A DNA stretch of 64,000 bases. Origin: Sphingobacteriales bacterium 44-61 (GTDB lineage: Bacteria; Bacteroidota; Bacteroidia; Chitinophagales; Chitinophagaceae). The notes beneath the pieces were generated by a model. The model saw only the letters and a list, made by a program, of their open reading frames with translations, searched no databases and was not told where the DNA came from. Both the position numbers and the translations under genes were made by a program. The stretch lies in contig MKTW01000002.1 in the NCBI GenBank assembly GCA_001898405.1, positions 556,175-620,174 of the forward strand, in the 5' to 3' direction. How positions within the stretch are numbered: the stretch's first letter is position 1; each line of letters opens with the position of its first letter. Shown piece by piece: positions 51,149-59,620 of this stretch.

Positions 51149-52780
51149 TCAAGGTACATATACCTCGATCACGCCTTTGGTATCCCCTCTCCTCGGTGCA
51201 AAGAAAGAATCCACCAGCTGGTAATTGGCCCGCAGGCTGTCCCTGACGCGGAAAGGATAAAAATTATTCAATGTAGGGATGTATTCAAATAATACCAGGT
51301 CATATTTTTTCTCCGCAATATTTTTTTCAAACATCTCCGCTTGCTTATTGAACATAGCTACGCCCAGATGATACCATAAAGGATAATATTCCCCTTTCTC
51401 CAGTTTATACGGTATCTCAACTGCGAGCGGTGTAAGCTCAGACATATTCAGCACTTTCAGGTCTTTTTTCTGCTTCACGATATCCATATTCATCAACCGC
51501 TTGATCCCTTCTACTGTTGGGGCCGGCATATAAATATTCCTGAATGATTTCAGATCTGAAAATACCCACTCTGATAACGGTATTTCGAGCGTGTCTTTTG
51601 GAAGGATCATGTAAGTCTGCCGGTTGACCACATTTTCTGCAGAAGCGATTGTTTCAGCTTTGGCAGGTATGGCACGTTCCAGTACCCGGTCTATATACCT
51701 CCAGTATACATTGCTCCACCATAATAGTACACCGGCTACAGTTACAGGTCCCAGCCAGCGGGTATTCGCTGCGCCTGCAGGCAGCAGTTTCACCAACTGA
51801 GTAAGGATATAGGCAATGGCAAAACTGTGAAAGAACACGTTGTTATCCGGCGGAGTATAACTCGTAACCTGAAATACAGCTGCTTCCCACAAAATAGCCA
51901 GTGTCAGCAGGAGAAACAATGCATCTGCTTTCGCCTGCCAGAATGCTTTCCAGGACCTGAACCTTATCACAGCCAGTATGGCGATCAGGAACAGGTAAAA
52001 TTTGATCCAGACAGAATTAATAAAGAATTCCTGCACGATCTCCATCAAAGATATCCTTGCTGAGTGAGGAGGCTGACCATGATTGAACCAATAACCGAAT
52101 CCATGCCCCAGGAATGGCAGCACAATCAGTACTCCCATAATCACCAGTACGGCAGTAAAAATGAATAAGGATTTCCATTTCCTTTCCTGCAAGCCATTAA
52201 AGAACAAGACAGCCAGGCTTATCAATACAGCCATCGCTCCGGCATCCTGTTTGGTAAAGAAAGAACAGAGTGTAAAAAAAGCAGCAAGCGCCAGGAAAGC
52301 TGTATGTTTTTTCCCCTGTACACTGAGCGCTTTGAAAAGAAAGGCCAGACCAATGAACTCATACACGATCACCGTATGATTGTACCATGGCCAGAAATTG
52401 AAGAAGGAATAAGAAAGGCAGTACAACAGTACGCTTGCAAAACGGGTCGCAGGCGGCACATCCAGGCTTTTAAGGATAGAACGGAAAGCAAGACCTGAGA
52501 GAATATTAATGAATACCTGCGCTTTCACCAGTGTGATCATCTGTGTACCGAACAGTTTGAAGAAAATACCGGGTATCGCCCAGTACATTCCGCCCATAGG
52601 CAACCCGAAGTCCCTGAATGGCAATTCGCCCTGGCTGATCCGGTAAGCCCCTTCCCAGGAAAGAAAAATGTTTACCCGGTAAGGAAATGTGACAAATAAG
52701 GGAACACAAGCCAACAATAAGATAACACCAATTTCGAATACGGATAAGGAGTTCTTTTTTAGATTGACCCTCAGGCTCAT
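51149..52780 (-). CDS. Polytopic GT-C-type membrane glycosyltransferase-like protein
   Basis: A 543-residue integral membrane protein from the ATG at 52780, with about 10-11 hydrophobic segments and a ~140-residue C-terminal soluble tail. The first periplasmic loop (FLSWEGAYRISQGELPFRDFG) resembles the acidic catalytic loop of GT-C/GT39-like enzymes, which use polyprenyl-phosphate sugars as donors. The assignment is by topology and this motif only. A divergent UbiA-type gene that would make a polyprenyl-phosphate-linked sugar fits this idea. Confidence 0.7.
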   Translation of the reverse strand: MSLRVNLKKNSLSVFEIGVILLLACVPLFVTFPYRVNIFLSWEGAYRISQGELPFRDFGLPMGGMYWAIPGIFFKLFGTQMITLVKAQVFINILSGLAFRSILKSLDVPPATRFASVLLYCLSYSFFNFWPWYNHTVIVYEFIGLAFLFKALSVQGKKHTAFLALAAFFTLCSFFTKQDAGAMAVLISLAVLFFNGLQERKWKSLFIFTAVLVIMGVLIVLPFLGHGFGYWFNHGQPPHSARISLMEIVQEFFINSVWIKFYLFLIAILAVIRFRSWKAFWQAKADALFLLLTLAILWEAAVFQVTSYTPPDNNVFFHSFAIAYILTQLVKLLPAGAANTRWLGPVTVAGVLLWWSNVYWRYIDRVLERAIPAKAETIASAENVVNRQTYMILPKDTLEIPLSEWVFSDLKSFRNIYMPAPTVEGIKRLMNMDIVKQKKDLKVLNMSELTPLAVEIPYKLEKGEYYPLWYHLGVAMFNKQAEMFEKNIAEKKYDLVLFEYIPTLNNFYPFRVRDSLRANYQLVDSFFAPRRGDTKGVIEVYVP

Positions 52781-52883
52781 ACTATTTAATGAATTTTTGT
52801 AAACATAAAACAAAATGCCTTATAGTAAAAGCATTATTAAATCTCCGTTTTAGTTTGTATTTTGGCAAATAATTCATCGTAAA

Positions 52884-53768
52884 GTGTCTTATATCAAATT
52901 ATTAAGGCCGAAAGACTGGGCCAAGAACCTTTTCCTTTTTATCCCTCTTTTTTTTGCAGGAGAGTTCACCGATCTTGGTAAAATCTCGCAGATCTTACTG
53001 GGCTTCATTGCCTTTTCGGCAATTGCCAGCAGTATTTATATCCTCAACGATTACCGGGATATTGAAGATGACCGTAAACATCCGGTTAAATGCAAAAGGC
53101 CGCTGGCCAGCGGTGCTGTAAGCAAACCTTCAGCACTGGTCATTGCAGCAATACTCATCGTCGGAGGTTTCCTGCTTGCCTGGCAGATCAGGGATAAATT
53201 CCTTTTCGTACTCGCTATCTATTTCCTGATCAACCTGGGCTATTCATTTGGTCTTAAATCAGTAGCCATACTGGATATCATTCTCCTGGCAATAGGGTTT
53301 GTATTAAGAGTGAAAGCAGGCTCAGTCATTGCATACATCCCCCTTTCAGAATGGATCATCATTATGGTATTCCTGCTCGCCCTGTTCATGGCCATTGGTA
53401 AACGGAGGGATGATGTTATCCTGAAACTGAGCTCCGGTGTGGATATGCGCAAATCCATCAAAGGTTATAACCTGGAACTGCTGAACGTGTTGCTGGCACT
53501 GATCTGCGCCGTGATCATTGTTTCTTATTTCATGTATACGATGTCGCCTGAAACAATGGCAAGACTCGGAACTCATCGCTTATACTATACTTGCCTTTTT
53601 GTAATGGCTGGCATTATGCGGTATCTCCAGATCATTTTTGTGATGGCGGATTCCGGTTCACCTACCAAGATCTTATACAGGGACCGTTTTATCCAGATCG
53701 TCCTTGTTCTTTGGGTCGCTTCGTTCGTGGCCATTCTTTATTTGAAGAATGATACGTTTTTCAAATAA
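52884..53768 (+). CDS. UbiA-family prenyltransferase, decaprenyl-phosphate phosphoribosyltransferase-like
   Basis: A 294-residue membrane protein starting at GTG 52884, with about nine hydrophobic segments. The first aspartate motif NDYRDIEDD is at residues 55-63, and a second UbiA region (LDIILLAIGFVLRVKAG) follows near residue 130. RPKDWAKNLFLFIPLFFAGE at the start is typical of the subgroup that includes decaprenyl-phosphate phosphoribosyltransferase (joining PRPP to a polyprenyl phosphate). The following SDR and HAD genes match the next steps of that route, which strengthens the call. Confidence 0.88.
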   Translation: MSYIKLLRPKDWAKNLFLFIPLFFAGEFTDLGKISQILLGFIAFSAIASSIYILNDYRDIEDDRKHPVKCKRPLASGAVSKPSALVIAAILIVGGFLLAWQIRDKFLFVLAIYFLINLGYSFGLKSVAILDIILLAIGFVLRVKAGSVIAYIPLSEWIIIMVFLLALFMAIGKRRDDVILKLSSGVDMRKSIKGYNLELLNVLLALICAVIIVSYFMYTMSPETMARLGTHRLYYTCLFVMAGIMRYLQIIFVMADSGSPTKILYRDRFIQIVLVLWVASFVAILYLKNDTFFK

Positions 53769-53908
53769 AGGCGGAGCCTGCCGGCTGGAATGATCTTTCA
53801 TCACCAGCCAGTATCAAAATCCAATCTCTGTTACGGGCAAACCCGGTTGCATTGCACGGCCGTTATTCCGGGCAAGCCTTATTTTGTCAATTAATCAAGC
53901 TAACATAC

Positions 53909-54640
53909 ATGCCAACTGTATTAATACTGGGTGCTTCATCGGAAATGGGTTTTGAAATAGCCCGGAAATTTGCCATACAGAAATTTGATGTGCAACTGGC
54001 GGGCAGGCAACCGGACCAGATCCGCCCGCTGCAGTCCGACCTGCAGATCCGTTACGGCGTGCATTGCACTGTTCATGCATTCGATGCAATGGATATGGCC
54101 TCACACAACTCATTTTATCAAAGCCTTCCGGCAAAACCTGATGTTACCGCCTGCATCGTTGGCTATATGAATGATAACGAAAAAGTGATCGCCGACCAGG
54201 CAGAAACCATTCGTACCATCAATACCAATTTCACAGGGCCAGTGTCTATCCTGAATATCATTGCCGCTGATTATGCGGCCCGGAAAAGCGGCACGATCAT
54301 CGGGATCAGTTCAGTAGCCGGTCTCCGCGGACGCCAGAGCAACTATATTTATGGCAGCGCCAAAGCTGGTTTCACCGCTTATCTCTCCGGTCTGCGGAAC
54401 AAATTATATCATGACGGTGTTCATGTTGTTACTGTATTGCCGGGCTTTGTGAATACGAGGATGACGGCGCATCTCGCTCTTCCTCCCCTGTTGACTGCAC
54501 AACCGCAGCAGGTTGCTGACGCCGTGTATAAAGCTTATTTGAAGAAAAAGAATGTGATTTATGTAAAATGGTTCTGGAAATGGATCATGCTCATTATTAC
54601 TTCTATTCCGGAGTCCATGTTCAAAAAGAAAAAACTGTGA
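53909..54640 (+). CDS. SDR-family reductase, DprE2-like
   Basis: A 243-residue short-chain reductase starting at the ATG at 53909; an earlier in-frame ATG adds 19 unrelated residues. It has the nucleotide-binding loop GASSEMG at residues 8-14, the catalytic Tyr148 and Lys152 in YIYGSAKAGF, and Ser134/135. Similarity of arrangement to DprE2 (reduction of the keto intermediate in decaprenylphosphoryl-arabinose synthesis) is suggested by its neighbours, UbiA before and HAD phosphatase after. The oxidase partner DprE1 is not in this window. Its stop overlaps the next start as GTGA. Confidence 0.8.
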   Translation: MPTVLILGASSEMGFEIARKFAIQKFDVQLAGRQPDQIRPLQSDLQIRYGVHCTVHAFDAMDMASHNSFYQSLPAKPDVTACIVGYMNDNEKVIADQAETIRTINTNFTGPVSILNIIAADYAARKSGTIIGISSVAGLRGRQSNYIYGSAKAGFTAYLSGLRNKLYHDGVHVVTVLPGFVNTRMTAHLALPPLLTAQPQQVADAVYKAYLKKKNVIYVKWFWKWIMLIITSIPESMFKKKKL

Positions 54641-55236
54641 AAAAGATCGCCTTCTTTGATTTTGACGGTACCATTACCACCCATGACACCCTGCTGGAGT
54701 TCATCAAGTTCAGCAAAGGCTCTGGTGCATTTTACACCGGTTTCGCAATGAACAGCCCCTTCCTGGTGGCCATGAAACTGAAATTGCTCAGCAACCAGCC
54801 TGTAAAAGAAAAGATACTGCGGTATTTCTTCGGTGGTATGCCGGAAAAGAATTTTAATGAAGCCTGCCACAACTTCCAGGAGCAGAGCCTGCCTCAACTG
54901 ATACGGCCGGGAGCATTAAAAGAAATAAAAAAATTCCAGGAAGAAGGCATTGAAGTCATCATTGTATCAGCATCTCCTGAGAATTGGATACGCCAGTGGG
55001 CCGAAAGCCAGAGACTGAAACTCATCGCTACAAGATTGGAGGTAAAAGATGGAAAGATCACAGGGCGGATCAGCGGAAAGAACTGTTATGGTATAGAAAA
55101 AGTGAACCGTATACGCGAACTCTTCCAACTGGAGCAATATGAAGCCATTTATGCGTATGGAGATTCATCCGGCGATAATGAACTACTGGCTATCGCACAT
55201 TTCCCTTCTAAAAAACCTTTCCGCGAATCAATATGA
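54637..55236 (+). CDS. HAD-IB family phosphatase
   Basis: A 199-residue hydrolase. The start is taken as GTG 54637, overlapping the SDR stop (GTGA); an ATG at 54568 would add 23 residues read from the SDR end and is unlikely. The nucleophile motif FFDFDGTIT gives Asp8 and Asp10, VIIVSASPENW is the second motif, and YAYGDSSGDNELLAIA the fourth. In the context of a UbiA phosphoribosyltransferase it may remove the 5-phosphate from polyprenyl-phosphoryl-phosphoribose. Its stop overlaps the following glycosyltransferase start as ATGA. Confidence 0.88.
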   Translation: MKKIAFFDFDGTITTHDTLLEFIKFSKGSGAFYTGFAMNSPFLVAMKLKLLSNQPVKEKILRYFFGGMPEKNFNEACHNFQEQSLPQLIRPGALKEIKKFQEEGIEVIIVSASPENWIRQWAESQRLKLIATRLEVKDGKITGRISGKNCYGIEKVNRIRELFQLEQYEAIYAYGDSSGDNELLAIAHFPSKKPFRESI

Positions 55237-56447
55237 AAACAGAAGAGCAATACCTTATCCAGGGACGGGATATCGTAGTAATCAGCATACAACCCTGGTA
55301 TTATGAATTGGGCAGTAACTGTAAAAATATTGCTACGCAATTTTCCCGGCACAACCGTGTCCTCTATATAAATATTCCTATTACGCGGAAAACCTTTTAT
55401 GCAAGGAACAATTCAAAAGGCGTAGCAGAACATTGCAGGATCATCAGGGAGAAAGGCCGGACAATTGAGCAGATCGGCGAAAACATGTGGCAGTTCTATC
55501 CTACCACACTGATTGAATCAATCAACTGGATGCCTTCAACTGCTGCATTCCGCGCCGTTAATTATATCAATAACCGCCGTTTTGCTGCTGATATCCGGAA
55601 GGCGATCGAAGAGATGAACTTCAAAAATATCATCCTGTTCAACGACAATGATATTTACAATGGCTTCCATCTGAAGGAGCTGATCAAACCCAGCGTATAC
55701 GTTTATTACATGCGGGATTTCCTGCAGGGATATCCATTCTGGAAAAAACATTCATCAGTACTGGAGCCGAAACTGATCGCAAAATCAGATGTGGTGGTCA
55801 CCAACTCCACTTATTATGCAGAATATGCTGCTGGCTTTAACCCCCTCTCCTATTATGCCGGGCAGGGTTGTAACCTGGCTTTATTCAAAAACCAGGATTA
55901 TGCAGCGCCGCCCGAACTTGCAGAGATCAAAAAACCACTGATCGGCTATGTAGGTGCGCTGGACTCGGCAAGGCTCCATATTCCAACCATCGCCCTGATC
56001 GCCCGTGCGCGCCCTGACTGGAGCGTTGTGCTTGTGGGGCCGGAGGACAATAATTTTATTAATAGCGAACTACATCAGCTTCCCAATGTTCATTTCCTGG
56101 GAAGAAAACATATTTCGGAGTTGCCCGCTTTTGTAAAGCATTTTGACGTTTGCATGAACCCGCAGGAAGTGAACCTCATCACCACGGGCAATTACCCCCT
56201 TAAAATAGACGAATACCTGGCTTTGGGAAAGCCTGTAGTGGCCACTCGTACAAAAGCAATGAAGCTGTTCGAAGCATATACTTTCCAGGCAGACAGGCCT
56301 GAAGAATATCCTGCACTGATTGAAAAAGCATTGCAAAGCACAACCCCGGAAGTTGCCAGATCAAGGGTCGATTTTGCCAGCAGTCATACCTGGGAAAACA
56401 GCATTTACGAAACTTACCGCGCCATCGACCAATACAAGCCAGGCTAA
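55233..56447 (+). CDS. Glycosyltransferase (GT4-like), first
   Basis: A 404-residue cytoplasmic protein with a GT-B fold pattern. An N-terminal Rossmann domain starts at DIVVISIQPWYYELGSN. In the C-terminal domain are IGYVGALDSARLHIPTIALIA, WSVVLVGPEDNNF, VHFLGRKHISELPAFVKHFDVCMNPQ, and the donor-binding KIDEYLALGKPVVATRTKAM. This matches retaining GT4-type enzymes. It is coupled to the HAD phosphatase by a 4-bp overlap, so it probably belongs to the same glycan pathway. The sugar is unknown. Confidence 0.88.
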   Translation: MKTEEQYLIQGRDIVVISIQPWYYELGSNCKNIATQFSRHNRVLYINIPITRKTFYARNNSKGVAEHCRIIREKGRTIEQIGENMWQFYPTTLIESINWMPSTAAFRAVNYINNRRFAADIRKAIEEMNFKNIILFNDNDIYNGFHLKELIKPSVYVYYMRDFLQGYPFWKKHSSVLEPKLIAKSDVVVTNSTYYAEYAAGFNPLSYYAGQGCNLALFKNQDYAAPPELAEIKKPLIGYVGALDSARLHIPTIALIARARPDWSVVLVGPEDNNFINSELHQLPNVHFLGRKHISELPAFVKHFDVCMNPQEVNLITTGNYPLKIDEYLALGKPVVATRTKAMKLFEAYTFQADRPEEYPALIEKALQSTTPEVARSRVDFASSHTWENSIYETYRAIDQYKPG

Positions 56448-56523
56448 CCAGTTTAGAACCAAAAAATTACCCACATACGGATATTTTTTAATACCCATAG
56501 AAGGTTTTCATCACTATTATTTA

Positions 56524-56531
56524 TACTTTTG
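56524..56531 (+). promoter_or_regulatory. Candidate -7 box (TACTTTTG) upstream of the T9SS cargo gene
   Basis: Exact TAnnTTTG match 115 bp before the ATG at 56647, in the otherwise empty 199-bp gap after the glycosyltransferase gene. Confidence 0.35.
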
Positions 56532-56646
56532 ATTATATTACACTTCCCTCTCCGATACCTTCTGCAAGAATCATTTATCAAAGCATATCCTCTAAAAACC
56601 ATTTAACGGGAAACACTTATTTATTTCGTTACAAATTTGCTTTGTT

Positions 56647-58317
56647 ATGAATCAAAATTCTACCTTCTTAAAGCTACAATGTCTAACCACTTTTTGTTTG
56701 GCATCTTTATTAACTATGGCGCAAACTGCGGGTGATTACAGAACCGCAGCCTCAGGAAACTGGAACAATACTGCTACCTGGGAACGTTATGATGGTGTAA
56801 CATGGATTGCAAATCCGGCTGTACCTACAAGCGCAGATGGAGCGATCGCTATCAGGAACGGCCATAATGTTACGCTTACCGCCCCTGTAACAGCAGACCA
56901 GCTGACAGTTGAAACCGGCGGAACATTAACGCTCAGCAGTTTTGGAAACAATCTTACCATTAATGATGGAGCAGGAACAGACCTGACAGTAGATGGTACC
57001 CTGGCCCTTGGCCCAACCAACATTACCGCTTCGCCGGCCACTGCCACCGCCGTCATCAACGGTACGTTTAACTGGACCGATGGCACAATAGCGATCACTA
57101 CCACTGCCAATGCATCCGCTGTATTGAATCTATCAGGCAACACACAGAAGAATATCAACAATTCCACCTTTACCAATGATGGTACCCTAAACTGGGCAAC
57201 AGGCGCCAGCAGTGGCGGCATTTTCTTTAATAACGGCCACCTTATTAATAATGGCACCATCAACGAGCAATTCCAGTCCAATCGTGGCTTCTTCCCTAAC
57301 GCAGGCACGAATTCGTTTGTAAACAATGGTACTTTTAATAAAACCACTACTTTTAATTTTGCCAACCTGGCTGTTCCCTTTACCAATAGTAGTACCGGCA
57401 TATTAAAAGGTACCGGGCTCTACAATCTTGATGGTACTATTTCCAATACAGGCACTGTAGCTCCGGGCAACTCTCCCGGCGCTCTTACAGTAAACCCGGC
57501 TGTTATCACCGGGCAAACCCCAACATTGAGTTTTGAGGTCGATGGCGGTACCCCGGTAACAGAGTATGACCAGCTGACTGTAAATAACCCGGTTAATGTA
57601 ACCGGTTCCAATCTGGTTGTTACAGAAACGAACTCACATTCTCCGTTACAGACTTATACCATTATGAACGCGTCAAGTATCTCGGGCACCTTTGCCTCTG
57701 TAACGATCCCTATCAACTATACGCTCAATTATACGTCTGGAGGTACCACAGTTTCAGTAACCAAAAACTCTTTCTCCCTGCCATTGACCTGGGGTGATAT
57801 CAATGCTGTAGCGGAAGGCAGTGCTGCAGTACGTATCAACTTCTCCACACTGCAGGAAATAGAAACTGCAAGCTTTGTGATCGAACATTCAACCGATGGC
57901 GCCAATTTCACTGCTGCAGGAGATCTGCCGGCTGCAGGAAACAGTGGCACAACACTCAAATATTCATTTGTACATAATAGCCCAAGCCTTTCAACAACGA
58001 ATTTCTACCGCATCAAACAATTCGATATTAACGGGCATTTCACTTATTCCAAAACCATCGTGTTCCGCTTCCATGGCAATACAACCAAAGCGGTCATATT
58101 GAAAGAAAACCCGGTTAAAACTACCTTGAACTTTACTGTACTGGAAGAAGATCTCCGTATCAGGTTAACAGATCTTTCCGGACGCCAGGTGGTATTGAAA
58201 AATGTTCAGCCCGGTGCAGAAACCCTGGACATGAGCAATTATCCTGGTGGGCTTTACATCCTTTCAGTTTATAAGAACGCTGAGATGGTTCAACAACTGA
58301 AAGTAATTAAACAGTAA
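56647..58317 (+). CDS. T9SS type A sorting domain protein with beta-helix-like repeats
   Basis: A 556-residue exported protein. The signal peptide ends near LLTMAQT (residue 26). The first domain (SGNWNNTATWERYDGVTW ... SADGAIAIRNGHNVTLTAPV) resembles G8-like or adhesin head segments. It is followed by Asn/Thr/Gly-rich repeats of type FTNDGTLNWATGAS, FVNNGTFNKTTTF and SNTGTVAPGNSPGALTV, which suggest a beta-helix. The last ~80 residues (ILKENPVKTTLNFTV ... LSGRQVVLKNV ... YPGGLYILSV) are a type A C-terminal sorting domain, so it should be secreted by the type IX system and attached to the surface. Confidence 0.85.
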   Translation: MNQNSTFLKLQCLTTFCLASLLTMAQTAGDYRTAASGNWNNTATWERYDGVTWIANPAVPTSADGAIAIRNGHNVTLTAPVTADQLTVETGGTLTLSSFGNNLTINDGAGTDLTVDGTLALGPTNITASPATATAVINGTFNWTDGTIAITTTANASAVLNLSGNTQKNINNSTFTNDGTLNWATGASSGGIFFNNGHLINNGTINEQFQSNRGFFPNAGTNSFVNNGTFNKTTTFNFANLAVPFTNSSTGILKGTGLYNLDGTISNTGTVAPGNSPGALTVNPAVITGQTPTLSFEVDGGTPVTEYDQLTVNNPVNVTGSNLVVTETNSHSPLQTYTIMNASSISGTFASVTIPINYTLNYTSGGTTVSVTKNSFSLPLTWGDINAVAEGSAAVRINFSTLQEIETASFVIEHSTDGANFTAAGDLPAAGNSGTTLKYSFVHNSPSLSTTNFYRIKQFDINGHFTYSKTIVFRFHGNTTKAVILKENPVKTTLNFTVLEEDLRIRLTDLSGRQVVLKNVQPGAETLDMSNYPGGLYILSVYKNAEMVQQLKVIKQ

Positions 58318-58337
58318 GGCGCCCTGGTTACAAAAAC

Positions 58338-59540
58338 ATGAATAATACGGATCAATTGACGGGTATCAGGGAACTGAATGTGTATGCGCATGGTGATTCA
58401 TCGGAGATCAGTACCTGGTCAAACGTACCTTATTTGTTTACAGAAACCCTGATCAAAAAAGGGATTAAGGTAAATAGGATCGATATCAACCCCAGACCTC
58501 TGCCGGAGAAGTTTTTCAACCGGTACGTCTGGCGGGTGATCCGTAAGCTGACGGGTAAGGATGATTTCTATGGTTATATCCGTACGGGTATGAACCATGC
58601 AGAAGTGAAAAAACGCATTGCAAAAGCCGTAAAGCAATACCCCAATGCTGAGGCAGAAATATTTATTTCCTTCAGCCATTCCGCGTCCCACTGCAGCAAA
58701 AAGCCATCCATACTTTTCGGAGATTGGACGATCGCTTATCACTTTGACTATTTTCTTGAGAAGAAGCCAGGATCCCTGGAGCGTGCTTCTATCAGGCGGC
58801 AGGATGAAGAAATGGAAAGTGCCGGTCTGATCATCTCACTTTTTCCCGGCATTACGCGATACCTGAAGAATTATTACCGCAACCCCAATATCCAATACAT
58901 TGGGAATGTCGTTAACCGGATCTGGGATGAACCTTCAGCCGATCTTCCTTTATCAAAAAAGCAATCGAAAAACATCCTTTTTATCGGCAGCAGACGCTAC
59001 CGTGAAGGAGCCCTTCAGCTTGTAGAAGCTTTCCGGCAATTACGCGGCCAGGGTATGGAACTTCAGCTCCATATCATCGGAATGAAAAAGGAAGACCTCA
59101 GCCTTTCTGATCACGACATTTTTGCATATGGCTATCTCGATAAAGGCGACCCTGCCCAAAGAAAGCAATACTACCAGCTACTCCAGGATGCCAGGGTGAT
59201 CGTAAATACTACAGACAAATGGGGAGCTTTCTCTTCTATGGTGGAAGCAATGTATTTTTATACGCCGGTGATCACCACACCATATAATGAATTTGTAGAA
59301 ACATTCGGACAACAGATACCATTTGGCTTTTATTCGGCAGCTACAGTTGTTTCATTGAAAAACTGCCTGGAAAATATTTTTACGGCAACTGATTACCCGG
59401 CAATGTGCTATAGCGCACATGAACAGGTCAAAGATTTCACCTGGGACAATTATATTGACCAACTGCTTGAAAACATCCGGAAGCTTCCGGCATTTGACCA
59501 GCAAAAAAAGGATCAGACCGTTCCGGCAGATCGGATTTGA
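58338..59540 (+). CDS. Glycosyltransferase (GT4-like), second
   Basis: A 400-residue cytoplasmic protein lying 20 bp after the T9SS cargo gene. The C-terminal GT-B domain is clear: KNILFIGSRRYREGALQLVEAF, LQLHIIGMKKEDL, YGYLDKGDPAQRKQYYQLL, and SSMVEAMYFYTPVITTPYNEFVE, the E-x-x-Y/x-G-type donor loop of GT4 enzymes. The N-terminal domain is divergent, with FISFSHSASHCSKKPSILFGD. It may contribute to the surface glycan that anchors T9SS cargo, but this is only suggested by adjacency. Confidence 0.85.
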   Translation: MNNTDQLTGIRELNVYAHGDSSEISTWSNVPYLFTETLIKKGIKVNRIDINPRPLPEKFFNRYVWRVIRKLTGKDDFYGYIRTGMNHAEVKKRIAKAVKQYPNAEAEIFISFSHSASHCSKKPSILFGDWTIAYHFDYFLEKKPGSLERASIRRQDEEMESAGLIISLFPGITRYLKNYYRNPNIQYIGNVVNRIWDEPSADLPLSKKQSKNILFIGSRRYREGALQLVEAFRQLRGQGMELQLHIIGMKKEDLSLSDHDIFAYGYLDKGDPAQRKQYYQLLQDARVIVNTTDKWGAFSSMVEAMYFYTPVITTPYNEFVETFGQQIPFGFYSAATVVSLKNCLENIFTATDYPAMCYSAHEQVKDFTWDNYIDQLLENIRKLPAFDQQKKDQTVPADRI

Positions 59541-59561
59541 ATGGCATCCCGTTAACTAAGG

Positions 59562-59606
59562 CATAAAAAAAATCAGCTTACTATCCGTAAGCTGATTTTT
59601 TTTATG
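59562..59606. terminator. Bidirectional terminator between convergent genes
   Basis: A perfect 20-bp stem: CATAAAAAAAATCAGCTTAC at 59562-59581 pairs with its complement at 59587-59606, loop TATCC. With A8 and T8 runs in the arms it works as an intrinsic terminator for both the glycosyltransferase (plus) and the giant PKD protein (minus). Confidence 0.9.
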
Positions 59607-59620
59607 ATCACACCAGACCT

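Noticed and set aside
53769-53908. Possible terminator (GGCTGG...CCAGCC) after the UbiA gene
   Set aside because: The stem is short with a 16-nt interior and no T-run, and the next genes belong to the same pathway, so termination there is doubtful.
54568-54636. Upstream ATG start for the HAD phosphatase
   Set aside because: It would add 23 residues read inside the SDR gene; the GTGA overlap at 54637-54640 gives the normal family start.
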